64,000 nt of DNA from Bin75 sp965212135 (GTDB lineage Bacteria; Nitrospirota; Nitrospiria; Nitrospirales; UBA8639), in contig OZ243044.1 of NCBI GenBank assembly GCA_965212135.1, positions 1,736,001-1,800,000 of the forward strand, read 5' to 3'. Of the stretch, positions 33,945 through 42,193 are shown piece by piece. Position numbers and translations under genes: made by a program. The notes beneath the pieces are model-generated. The model made no database searches, was not told where the DNA came from, and saw nothing but the letters and a program-made list of their open reading frames with translations. Position 1 is the first letter of the stretch. Each line of letters starts with the position of its first letter.

Positions 33945-35876
33945 TTACTCTTCAGTCTTTTTTTGTTGTTTCAGCCCTAAAATTGGCTGTAGGGCCACTT
34001 TCATATCTCCGGTTATTTCACCCGGCTTTTCGACTTCGGCAATGATGTTGTAAGGCTTTGCTTGCCGTAATTGCCCTAATTTAACCTGACTTTTATTGGT
34101 GGGCTCCTTGCTCTGTTTCCCATCTTTTTCTACAGCAACAAAGTCAGGTATTTCCATTGCTTTTCCATTTATTGTAACTGCCCTAAAATCAAGGTAATGT
34201 TTTGTTTCTTCGTTGTCGTTGTCTTCGGCTAAACACATTGATAAATAAACCTCATCTTTTGGATCTTCTTGGTTTTTGGGAATAACTCTTAATTGCACCT
34301 TCCATTTGTCTCCTTCGTCTGTGTATCGAGCGGCATTTTTTGACTCCAGGTTTCGACTGATGACAATTGGCCTTGGTCTTTTTTTGCCTTTTCCGGGTTC
34401 CGGCTTTTTGGGTTTGGGTGGTTTTTTGCTTGGTGGCGTTGGGTTTGCTTTCTCATGTTGTCCGCTTGCTCTTCTTTTACCACCACCACCTTTTGGTTCG
34501 GCTTTATCAGGCACTGGAAATAACGGTAAATCAAAAGAGTCTCGTTTTATTTCAGTCAAATGCTTTTTCATTTCTTTGCTTAATTCCGCAAACAAATCTT
34601 TCAGTTCTTTCTCTTCTTGCTTGTTCAGCCTGTTTTTAACCAGTTTGTTATGGTAGGGATTCTCTGCTCCTTTGACTAAGGCAAATAATTTCGGAGCATC
34701 TGTTTGATCAACATCTATCACCGCTGCGAACGGTTCAAAACCTGGGTCTTTTCTTAATCCATCTATGTCACGAGATAACATAGAGTCGTGCCGAGCAATT
34801 ACCATACCGTTTCTAACCAGAACAACAACTGAATTTGTGATGTTATCATTTTTAATGAAAACATGAACGTTGTCGGAGTTTTTAAGCTTTATGATTTTAA
34901 TTTTATTCCGAACGTTACCCTTTTTGCTTTCCACAACAGCCTGCCATGCTTGATGAACTGCCCTGCCGGATAATATGCCTTCTCCTGTTGTACGCTGACC
35001 CTCCTTTTTGTTTGCAATCAACCGTTCAACGTCCTCATAAGAAATTTCTCTTTGATGCCCATTTTTGTGGATAGTGATATTTAGTGCATAATGGGCAATA
35101 GCATAAAAAAAGTTGCTAGCAATAGCGTATTCAGCATCCTCATCCCAATCTTCTAGCAAGCCTAATATGGCAACCATTGTGCCCCTATCAAGCCTCTCCA
35201 TTTTAGGCCTGATAAATTGAGGAAAACTTTCAGGATAAACAAACTCCGGGGCTTTTTCGTTTTTAGGCACCTCCGCTAAAATTCTGCCACTGTTGCCTCT
35301 ATCCGCCTTGTCTCCATCACCTGTGTGCCCGGCCAAAATTGGTGATCCCGTGAATAGTGTTTTTGCGTTACCATTGTCGTCTTTATACTTAGTGGCATAT
35401 AGCACATAGCGAAGCGATGAGAGCGAATAACCGGATAAATGGCCTACACCAAAAGAACCACCGGATCCCTCATCGCCTTTGACGCTCCGCTCATCAAAAA
35501 TGGCGTTTATCTGTTTTGGTGGCATGCCTGTGCCATTGTCAGAAAACAGTAAGATTGTAATGTTTTGTTGTTGCAATGTTTCATTGATACCAGCAACTAC
35601 TCGTTGTGCGTTAGCATTGAAACTATTTGTCTGCTTTTGTGTTTGGATGGCTTTTTTTAATGTTTGTTCATAATCACTGATATGCGGTATTTGAGATTTA
35701 GAGATTGTTTCAATGTGTATATTTATTGCACATTGTCGGTTTTTGGCTTCACGAGAAGCGTCTAAGCTATTTTGCAATAATTCCCTGATCGGGGTTGCAT
35801 ATCCCACTTTTTTGTCCGCTAGGTTGCTGGCAGTGAAGCCTTCGATTTTTCCAAGCCTGAAATATAATTCTGACAT
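33945..35876 (-). CDS. Island gene B: GHKL (MORC/MutL/Hsp90-like) ATPase
   Basis: 643 residues, AT-rich. The N-terminal third is a GHKL ATP-binding fold: N-box TPIRELLQNSLDASREAK, G1 box FSDNGTGMPPKQINAIFD, and G2 lid GSGGSFGVGHLSGYSLSSL. A transducer-like middle region follows (residues 230-430). Residues 455-510 are a Lys/Pro-rich linker (SKKPPKPKKPEPGKGKK), then a C-terminal beta-rich domain of about 130 residues. The family couples ATP-driven dimer clamping to DNA or client binding; MutL/MORC-type members are known in restriction-like loci. It starts 12 bases after the PP-loop gene. Confidence 0.85.
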   Translation of the reverse strand: MSELYFRLGKIEGFTASNLADKKVGYATPIRELLQNSLDASREAKNRQCAINIHIETISKSQIPHISDYEQTLKKAIQTQKQTNSFNANAQRVVAGINETLQQQNITILLFSDNGTGMPPKQINAIFDERSVKGDEGSGGSFGVGHLSGYSLSSLRYVLYATKYKDDNGNAKTLFTGSPILAGHTGDGDKADRGNSGRILAEVPKNEKAPEFVYPESFPQFIRPKMERLDRGTMVAILGLLEDWDEDAEYAIASNFFYAIAHYALNITIHKNGHQREISYEDVERLIANKKEGQRTTGEGILSGRAVHQAWQAVVESKKGNVRNKIKIIKLKNSDNVHVFIKNDNITNSVVVLVRNGMVIARHDSMLSRDIDGLRKDPGFEPFAAVIDVDQTDAPKLFALVKGAENPYHNKLVKNRLNKQEEKELKDLFAELSKEMKKHLTEIKRDSFDLPLFPVPDKAEPKGGGGKRRASGQHEKANPTPPSKKPPKPKKPEPGKGKKRPRPIVISRNLESKNAARYTDEGDKWKVQLRVIPKNQEDPKDEVYLSMCLAEDNDNEETKHYLDFRAVTINGKAMEIPDFVAVEKDGKQSKEPTNKSQVKLGQLRQAKPYNIIAEVEKPGEITGDMKVALQPILGLKQQKKTEE

Positions 35877-35888
35877 GCAGGTTCCTTG

Positions 35889-37166
35889 CTAGTCCGTACA
35901 ATTACACAGAACATAGTCCTCGTCTACTAAGCACTCAGCTTGTATATTTTCTGTCATGCTCGAATTATTTAATTTTGCCTGTTCTTTGATTTCCCGATAG
36001 ACTAGTTTATTTGTTGCGCCGAAAAAACCAATATAAGCAATGTCTTTTTCTGAAGTGATGGTCCGTTTCTCTTCCTTCAAGTTACGGTTATATTTCTTTT
36101 CCATGGCTATCCACCAGTCAATAGAAGCGGGAGTTATTTCAGTTTGCGTATCTTCAGATAATTCTTGCGTGGCAATTTGCAACAATTTCCTTTTGCCTTT
36201 TAATGGGCAATACACGCAATTAGAAAAAAGCCCGGTATCGGGCAAGTCCAAATCAAAAGTTTGCTTTTTCCAAAAATCGATTACATCTTGTTTTGAGATA
36301 TTATTTTCTATCAACGGTGCCATGATTTGTTCTCTTGGCGGCTGATTAAACAACGACTTGCCTTTTTCATGTTTCGCTGCATCAATCCTGGCTTTTATTT
36401 TTTCTACTCTTGTTTCCTCGTCTTTTCGAATGCCCAGACAGGAGATATATGTAATAGCCATGTCGCCAAACAGTTGTCCCTTATCGCCGATTACGGCATC
36501 TTTTGTGGTCTCATTGTTGTAACACAATTCGCTATGGGTAAAGTTTCGCCATAATGCCGGCTCTCTAACAAAATTGTTTTTTCTGACAAATGCCCTTTTT
36601 TCTAAAAGTATTTGATCAGGGGTTGTTCCTTGGCCTGCCCTATGGCTACGAATGACATCCGCATCGCTTATTCTTGTTGTTCCACCGTGATGCCCAAGTC
36701 TTTCAATGCCTTGTTTTTGCGCCAGCCAGTCGGCCAAAAAAGCATTAGTAATAAAAATTTTCATCGTCTGCGTACAAATTCTGTTTTGCGCGTTTGGCAA
36801 AAATCCTTTTAAGGAAATCATCTCTTCAAATGCTTCGCCTTTATGGCGATAGCCATTTTTGTTTTTATCGCTACGTGGATATTCATTTACTAATCTATAA
36901 CTGTGATTTCTTTGCCAACCGTGCCTGCCCGAATCTTCATAAGTCTGATATTCAATCCAGAAAAATGGAATGTTATATGTACCCTCTGCCAACGCTTTCA
37001 TTTTTCTGGTAAATTCATAAGTAGCAGGGTGTTCGGCTGATGTGTTGTTAAACACGATCACATCGCCTCTTTCAGGTTGCAATGCTTTTTGTTTTAGCAT
37101 CTCCAGGAGCATCATTCCGGACGAACGACCTCCAGAAAATTTCACTATGTGTGGAATGTTTGTCAC
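35889..37166 (-). CDS. Island gene A: PP-loop/PAPS-reductase-like ATP pyrophosphatase
   Basis: 425 residues from a GTG at 37166. The PP-loop is HIVKFSGGRSSGMMLLEML (SGGxxS), the hallmark of the adenine-nucleotide alpha hydrolase/PAPS reductase fold. RICTQTMKIFI carries the RxCTxxxK motif typical of phage and mobile PAPS-reductase-like proteins. The C-terminal third has SNCVYCPLKGKRK, a C-x2-C that could hold metal with the first cysteine. DndC and SspD, which act in DNA phosphorothioation, belong to this superfamily, but close similarity to them is not evident. The frame is open to 37304, yet upstream sequence is host-like and overlaps another gene, so GTG is preferred. It is the first gene of the island operon. 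Confidence 0.8.
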   Translation of the reverse strand: MTNIPHIVKFSGGRSSGMMLLEMLKQKALQPERGDVIVFNNTSAEHPATYEFTRKMKALAEGTYNIPFFWIEYQTYEDSGRHGWQRNHSYRLVNEYPRSDKNKNGYRHKGEAFEEMISLKGFLPNAQNRICTQTMKIFITNAFLADWLAQKQGIERLGHHGGTTRISDADVIRSHRAGQGTTPDQILLEKRAFVRKNNFVREPALWRNFTHSELCYNNETTKDAVIGDKGQLFGDMAITYISCLGIRKDEETRVEKIKARIDAAKHEKGKSLFNQPPREQIMAPLIENNISKQDVIDFWKKQTFDLDLPDTGLFSNCVYCPLKGKRKLLQIATQELSEDTQTEITPASIDWWIAMEKKYNRNLKEEKRTITSEKDIAYIGFFGATNKLVYREIKEQAKLNNSSMTENIQAECLVDEDYVLCNCTD

Positions 37167-37420
37167 GAATCTTTGGCCTGAACTTGTCCAGCACCCTGCT
37201 CGCAACTGCGGCACACCCGGGGGCGGCGTTTGAGGAAGGGGATTTTTCCGCCGGCGAGGCACACATAGTGGACGAATCGGTGGCACACCGAGCAGCGTTC
37301 CCATCCGCCTTTGAGCAGGGTGGTGCGACGGGACAGCACTTGTCGGCAGACTCCGCAGTGTTCAGGTTCAAGACCCAGCAGGAGTGATTGCCATTCACCG
37401 GCGCCTTTCCGAATGCTCAT
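37163..37420 (-). CDS. Small zinc-finger protein, 3' end at island boundary
   Basis: 85 residues with three cysteine pairs: HCGVCRQVL, RCSVCHRFVHYVC and VCRSCEQ, a PHD/RING-like or double zinc-ribbon arrangement. Base use is GC-rich, like the host. The start at 37420 (MSIRKGAGEWQSLL) is preferred over 37522. The stop TGA at 37163-37165 overlaps the GTG of the AT-rich PP-loop gene by four bases. Composition switches right there, so the gene may have had its original 3' end replaced when the island arrived. Confidence 0.6.
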   Translation of the reverse strand: MSIRKGAGEWQSLLLGLEPEHCGVCRQVLSRRTTLLKGGWERCSVCHRFVHYVCLAGGKIPFLKRRPRVCRSCEQGAGQVQAKDS

Positions 37421-37573
37421 GGGGACGCAGTATAGCGGGGGGAGCGGGGGCATGACAAATGAGGAGTGAAACGCGGGAGGCGGGCCGGAGGCTGGCGCGG
37501 TTTGTTCGTTTGACACTCCCACGGGCCTTTGTTAGGTTTTCGCTTTGAGAAAATCGTGCCAGCAAAGCCCTCC

Positions 37574-38470
37574 ATGTCCGCAGATATTGAGCAATACCTT
37601 GACCGGAAGCGGGAAACCGTTGAGCGATATCTGGAAGCGCATCTGCCCGATCCTCAACCTGCCATGGCCGTCTTGCACGAGGCTATTCGGTACAGCTTGC
37701 AGGCCGGCGGCAAACGCCTGCGTCCCATCCTGACGATTGCCGCGGCGGAGGCGATTGGGCCGCCGCCCGACGCGGTGCTGCCCGTGGCCTGTGCGTTTGA
37801 GTTTATTCACACCTATTCGCTGATTCACGATGACTTGCCGGCGATGGATAACGATGATTTTCGCCGCGGGAAAGCCACCAATCACAAAGTCTATGGGGAA
37901 GGGCTTGCGATTCTGGCGGGCGACGGGTTGCAGACGATGGCGTTTGAATGGTGCAGCCGGGCCGATCTCGTGACGGACGTGGATTCCCGGTGTCAGGTTC
38001 AGATTATCGCGGAACTGGCGTTGGGGGCCGGTCATGCGGGCATGGTGGGCGGGCAGGCGCTGGATATTCAGGCCGAACATCAGCCGGTGGCCTGGGCGGC
38101 GTTGCAAAATATTCACGCGCATAAAACGGGAAAGCTGATTCGTGCCGCCGTGCGGGTTGGCGCGCTGTTATCCGGTGCGGGCATGACGCAGCTTGAGCGC
38201 CTGACGGGGTATGCCGAAGACATTGGGCTGGCGTTTCAAATTACGGATGACGTGCTGGACGTGACGGGCACGCGCGAGGCATTGGGCAAAGACGCCCAGA
38301 CGGACGGTGAACGGGGCAAGCAGACGTATCCCTCGGTGTATGGCCTTGAGGGCGCGCAACAACTGGCGCAGGATTGCATTGACCGCGCTATTGGACGACT
38401 CGACGGCTTTGATGAGAACGCCGATCCGTTGAGAGGGATTGCGCGGTATATTGTCAGCCGCAACCATTAA
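37574..38470 (+). CDS. ispA: Polyprenyl diphosphate synthase (farnesyl/geranylgeranyl type)
   Basis: A head-to-tail prenyltransferase of 298 residues that extends DMAPP with IPP. Motifs: LQAGGKRLRPILTIAAAEA, first aspartate-rich motif IHDDLPAMDNDDFRRG (DDxxxxD type, bacterial FPP synthase class), GQALDIQAE, HAHKTGKLI and second motif FQITDDVLDVTG. Product length (C15 or C20) cannot be fixed by eye. It is followed by hpnA and a carotenoid gene on the same strand, so it may supply precursors for hopanoids and carotenoids. The start at 37574 (MSADIEQYL) is chosen over 37529. Confidence 0.93.
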   Translation: MSADIEQYLDRKRETVERYLEAHLPDPQPAMAVLHEAIRYSLQAGGKRLRPILTIAAAEAIGPPPDAVLPVACAFEFIHTYSLIHDDLPAMDNDDFRRGKATNHKVYGEGLAILAGDGLQTMAFEWCSRADLVTDVDSRCQVQIIAELALGAGHAGMVGGQALDIQAEHQPVAWAALQNIHAHKTGKLIRAAVRVGALLSGAGMTQLERLTGYAEDIGLAFQITDDVLDVTGTREALGKDAQTDGERGKQTYPSVYGLEGAQQLAQDCIDRAIGRLDGFDENADPLRGIARYIVSRNH

Positions 38471-38630
38471 CCGCCGCCTCATTCGGTCCGGCGCACGTCA
38501 TCGCTCCCTGATTTGCCATTTTTCTTCTCGTCCGCGGCTTTAGCCGATTGCGTATGGCGCCCGTCCCCGGCGCCGCCGAAGGATTCAGGATGACAAAAGC
38601 GAAACCTGCATTGCGTGTCCATTCCTCGTG

Positions 38631-39629
38631 ATGAAAGTCCTGGTCACAGGGGTTACGGGTTTTATCGGGTCCGCCGTGGCTCGCGCGTTGCTACAAGCCG
38701 GGACGGAGGTGCGGGGCCTGGTTCGCCCCGGTGCGGACAGGCGCGCGCTGGATGGCCTGGCGATTGAAACCGTGCCCGGCGATTTATGCGATGCCGTTTC
38801 GCTTCGGTCGGCGCTTACCGGCTGCCGGCAGTTGTACCACGTGGCGGCGAACTATGCCTTGTGGGCGCGCGATCCCTCCGTCTTCTACAGGGTGAACGTC
38901 GAGGGCACCAGGGCCATCATGGCGGCGGCGGGGGAGGCGGGCGTTGAACGTATCGTGTACACGAGTACGATTGGGGCGATTGGCTTGCCCGACGGCGGCG
39001 GAGCGGGCACCGAAGAGACGCCGGTCTCATTGGCCCGGATGGCGGGGGATTATAAACGCTCAAAGTATTTTGCCGAACAGGCCGTCATGCAGTCGGCGGC
39101 GGCGGGGTTGCCCGTTGTGATTGTGAATCCCTCGGCTCCGGTGGGCGTGGGTGACGTGAAACCGACTCCGACCGGCCAAATTATCGTGGATTTTATGAAA
39201 AAACGAATGGTGGCCTATCTTGAAACCGGCATGAATCTCATTGACGTGGATGACGTGGCCGCCGGTCACCTGCAAGCCATGGCGCGTGGACGGGTTGGCG
39301 AGCGGTATATTCTCGGTTGTCGCAATCTGACGCTGAAAGAAGTGTTTGAGATTTTGAGCGTCTTGACGGGCGTCCGGGCGCCGACGCTGAAATTGCCGCG
39401 CGGCCTGGTGCTGCCCATGGCCCATCTCAACACGTGGCTGGCGGATTACGTGACGCATCGCCCCCCCCGCATTCCGCTTGAGGGGGTTCGCATGGCGAAG
39501 TACATGATGCATTATGATTGCGCCAAAGCCGTTCGGGAACTGGGGCTGCCGCAGACGCCGGTGGAGACGGCGTTGGAAAAAGCGGTGACGTGGTTTCGGG
39601 ATCATGGCTATGCGCGGGGTGATGCATGA
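38631..39629 (+). CDS. hpnA: Hopanoid-associated sugar epimerase HpnA
   Basis: A 332-residue extended short-chain dehydrogenase. The NAD motif is VTGVTGFIGSAVARALL, followed by YHVAANYALWARDP (diagnostic for HpnA), YTSTIGAIGLPDGG, the catalytic YKRSKYFAEQ and VVIVNPSAPVGVGD. The family accompanies squalene-hopene cyclase clusters and is thought to act on the hopanoid side chain or sugars. No shc gene is in the window. The ATG at 38631 follows an in-frame GTG at 38628. The next gene overlaps by four bases (ATGA). Confidence 0.93.
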   Translation: MKVLVTGVTGFIGSAVARALLQAGTEVRGLVRPGADRRALDGLAIETVPGDLCDAVSLRSALTGCRQLYHVAANYALWARDPSVFYRVNVEGTRAIMAAAGEAGVERIVYTSTIGAIGLPDGGGAGTEETPVSLARMAGDYKRSKYFAEQAVMQSAAAGLPVVIVNPSAPVGVGDVKPTPTGQIIVDFMKKRMVAYLETGMNLIDVDDVAAGHLQAMARGRVGERYILGCRNLTLKEVFEILSVLTGVRAPTLKLPRGLVLPMAHLNTWLADYVTHRPPRIPLEGVRMAKYMMHYDCAKAVRELGLPQTPVETALEKAVTWFRDHGYARGDA

Positions 39630-40447
39630 ACACGCTCATGGACGTTCCCGTTCTGTTGGTCAAGACCATCCTGCTCCGGCCCTATGTCTTTTTCTTTTTG
39701 GGCGTTTCGGTGGTCATCGCGGCGCGGTTGTTGGGATGGAAGCGCACCGGCGCGATGTTCGGGATCACGTGGGTCGTCGCGTTTGCCTGTGAATTTGCCT
39801 CAACCCGCGTTGGATTCCCCTTCGGCGACTATTACTACACGGCTTCGACCGTGGGCGAGGAGTTGTATCTTGCGAATATTCCGTTCATGGATTCGTTGTC
39901 TTTCACCTTTTTATTGTACGCGAGTTATTGCCTGGCCCTGTGGTTTGTCCTGCCCGATCAACCCTCTTCGCACCCGTCGGGCCGGCAGTTACTGGTACGG
40001 AAGCCGCTCTCCTGGCCCGTGATCGGCCTGACCTGTTTGTTGTTCATGTTTCTCGATGTTGTGATTGATCCGGTGACGCTGCAAGGGGGGCGATGGTTTT
40101 TGGGGCACATTTACGGGTATCCCGATCCCGGTGTGTATTTTGGCGTCCCCCTGGCTAATTTTGCGGGATGGTTTGTGGTTGGATTGCTGGCGATGGCGGG
40201 GTACCGGTTTCTTGACCGGCGCACGGGATTCTTGCCCGAGCTTCCCCGCACCATCCCCGCTTGGGAAGTCCTGCTGGGCTGCGGGTTGTATTATGGCGTG
40301 CTGCTGTTTAGTTTACTCGTGACGTTCTGGATCGGCGAATATTTGCTGGGCATGGTGGGGTGTTTGATCTATCTGCCCGTGACCGCCCTGGCGTTCCTGA
40401 AAATGCGGCGTTGGCTTCCCGTATCTTCGGCGCCGGAATATCCTTGA
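39626..40447 (+). CDS. CruF-like carotenoid biosynthesis membrane protein (DUF422)
   Basis: 273 residues with seven or eight membrane helices. The family signatures FASTRVGFPFGDYYYT, LANIPFMDSLSFTFLLYASY, LFMFLDVVIDPVTLQGG and GVYFGVPLANFAGWFVVG match the CruF/bisanhydrobacterioruberin hydratase family, which hydrates the psi end of carotenoids (C-1',2' hydratase). Coupled to hpnA by a four-base overlap, so hopanoid and carotenoid genes are cotranscribed. The exact carotenoid is unknown. Confidence 0.85.
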   Translation: MNTLMDVPVLLVKTILLRPYVFFFLGVSVVIAARLLGWKRTGAMFGITWVVAFACEFASTRVGFPFGDYYYTASTVGEELYLANIPFMDSLSFTFLLYASYCLALWFVLPDQPSSHPSGRQLLVRKPLSWPVIGLTCLLFMFLDVVIDPVTLQGGRWFLGHIYGYPDPGVYFGVPLANFAGWFVVGLLAMAGYRFLDRRTGFLPELPRTIPAWEVLLGCGLYYGVLLFSLLVTFWIGEYLLGMVGCLIYLPVTALAFLKMRRWLPVSSAPEYP

Positions 40448-40632
40448 AGCGGTGCGTGAACGCCATCAATGCTTGTGATGCAGTGGGCGGCCCTGCTAGG
40501 ATGTCCTTGGATTGTTCCAGTGGATGTCTCTTTCCTTCCACGGCCAACGATGGGGCTTTGCGTCCGTTCTTGTGTGAGATGACGATGCAGACCGTCCGAC
40601 CATGATGACCTCCAATGCCGTGTCGTCGTGTC

Positions 40633-41730
40633 ATGAAAAAAATCAGTCTTGCAGCCGTGCTGGCCGCCGTGACCTGGATTGGGAGCGGAGCCCTTGGCTT
40701 CCCTCATGTGTTTCAGGTCATGTTTATGGTGTACGTGGTGTTGGGCCTGCTGGTGTTTCTGCTTCTGGATGCCCCCCCCATGGCCAGGCTGTCGGGGTGG
40801 CCCGCCGGGGCGGCGCTGGCTGGGTTCTACATTGTGCTTTCCGTCATCTATATCGCGGGCGCGTCGCTTTTGCCTCAATACGATCCTGCGGTGGAAAAGG
40901 GGAAAATCGAAAAAATTCTCAAACGGAAACGAGAAAAGGCATTGGCCGACGGGAGAGAAGTTGCCCATTTGCTGCAGCGGGTCAAGACGCTCCAGGATCA
41001 TTCAAACACGGTCATGGCGCGGCTCGCCCTGTTCGCTCCCGTGGGGGAACACGGCGCCGGCCAACAGATGAGTCCTGTGCCGCCGTTGGACGCCGGAGAG
41101 TTGACGGTGGTGGAACGGGGGGCCGAGGTCTATGATTTGTATGAATGTTATAACTGCCATAAAATCGGGGGCAAAGGGAGCGTGAAAAAACGGGGCCCGA
41201 TTTTGGACAACATCGGCAGTTTGTTGACCATAGACGATATCGGGAAAAAAATCCTTGACCCCACGTATTTGTACGCGGAGGGGTTTGAGAAAGAACATAA
41301 AAAGGGCCGGATGCCGGACAAATATAAAGATTTGATGACGGATGAAGAGGTGTTGAGTCTTGCGACCTATTTGTCCACGCTGAAAGACCCCGAAGCCGGG
41401 ACGCCGCGCCCCGTCTTTGTCCGTTCCAACATGGAACATGGATTCACGGTGTTTGGGTATGTCCGCGATTCGTCGGGCAAGGGATTGTCAGGTGTCGCGG
41501 TTCAGGTTGCGCCCAGAGTCAAGGGGGGGCATGCGGCGTCAGGCAAGACGAACGACGGCGGCTATTACGAAATTTTTCTGCATATGCACAATGAAAATGC
41601 CGGCTCGACCGTGGCCGTGTCGGCTCAAGGCGTCACGGAAGAATTTGTGGCCGATTATGATCCCAATGATAAAACGACAAGACGGCAGCAGTCCGTTGAT
41701 GTCACGGTTGTCGAACAGTCGGGATCATGA
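40633..41730 (+). CDS. Membrane-anchored c-type cytochrome with C-terminal carboxypeptidase-regulatory-like domain
   Basis: 365 residues. Three N-terminal hydrophobic helices (MKKISLAAVLAAVTWIG, VFQVMFMVYVVLGLLVFLLL, AALAGFYIVLSVIYIAG) anchor it. A charged coiled segment follows. The mono-haem domain has YECYNCHKIGG (CxxCH), a likely Met ligand in KKGRMPDKYKDLM and VLSLATYLSTL. The last 110 residues (FTVFGYVRDSSGKGLSGVAV, TNDGGYYEIFL) match a CarboxypepD-regulatory/Cna-B-like beta domain. It probably carries electrons at the periplasmic face. The ATG at 40633 is preferred over 40615. The 185-bp gap before it shows no clear promoter. Confidence 0.85.
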   Translation: MKKISLAAVLAAVTWIGSGALGFPHVFQVMFMVYVVLGLLVFLLLDAPPMARLSGWPAGAALAGFYIVLSVIYIAGASLLPQYDPAVEKGKIEKILKRKREKALADGREVAHLLQRVKTLQDHSNTVMARLALFAPVGEHGAGQQMSPVPPLDAGELTVVERGAEVYDLYECYNCHKIGGKGSVKKRGPILDNIGSLLTIDDIGKKILDPTYLYAEGFEKEHKKGRMPDKYKDLMTDEEVLSLATYLSTLKDPEAGTPRPVFVRSNMEHGFTVFGYVRDSSGKGLSGVAVQVAPRVKGGHAASGKTNDGGYYEIFLHMHNENAGSTVAVSAQGVTEEFVADYDPNDKTTRRQQSVDVTVVEQSGS

Positions 41731-41743
41731 CCGGGATGTTTGT

Positions 41744-42145
41744 ATGAGGGGAGCCGTTCTTCGTTTCTTTGTCACGGGCGTTGCCGTGCTGGTTGCAAGC
41801 TTGGTGATGGCGGGCATTACCATTGATTCCGTGGCCGCGGGGACGGTCGGGGTGCTGGTGCTGGCGTTGCTGAATGCCGTGGTGCGGCCTCTCCTGTATG
41901 TCCTCTCGGCCCCGTTCATCATCGTGACGCTTGGCTTGTTTATGATCGCGATCAATGCATTCTTGTTGAGTATGGTTTCCGTCTTCGTCACGGGGTTTCA
42001 CGTGGACGGAGCCTGGTCGGCGGTGGGAGGAGCCGTGTGGATCAGCCTCGTCAGTTGGATGATGAATCTGATGATTTCGGAGCGGGGGCGCGTGGAGATG
42101 GTCGCTTCTCGTTCCCGGCCAAGACGGGTCAGGCACATCAATTGA
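41744..42145 (+). CDS. Phage-holin-4-2-like membrane protein (PF04020 type)
   Basis: 133 residues with four hydrophobic helices: LRFFVTGVAVLVASLVMAG, AGTVGVLVLALLNAVVRPLL, FIIVTLGLFMIAINAFLL and AVGGAVWISLVSWMMNLM. The segment NAVVRPLLYVLSAPFIIVTLG is the signature of the widespread bacterial family named after phage holin 4.2. These are chromosomal inner-membrane proteins of unknown role, not true lysis holins. It begins 13 bp after the cytochrome gene. Confidence 0.8.
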   Translation: MRGAVLRFFVTGVAVLVASLVMAGITIDSVAAGTVGVLVLALLNAVVRPLLYVLSAPFIIVTLGLFMIAINAFLLSMVSVFVTGFHVDGAWSAVGGAVWISLVSWMMNLMISERGRVEMVASRSRPRRVRHIN

Positions 42146-42193
42146 GTCGGCCCCGTTTCCCGGCCGCGCGCGCGTTGTGTCTTTTTTACGGTT

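Noticed and set aside
33945..37166. A classical Dnd or Ssp phosphorothioation locus.
   Set aside because: No DndA/SspA desulfurase, DndB, DndD (SMC-like) or DndE, and no SspB/C; only a distant PP-loop protein is shared.
37167..37304. N-terminal extension of the PP-loop protein to an ATG at 37304.
   Set aside because: It is GC-rich, proline-rich, antisense-like in character and overlaps the zinc-finger gene; the PP-loop begins right after the GTG at 37166.
41744..42145. A prophage holin.
   Set aside because: The family name is misleading: it is a common chromosomal membrane protein and no phage genes are nearby.
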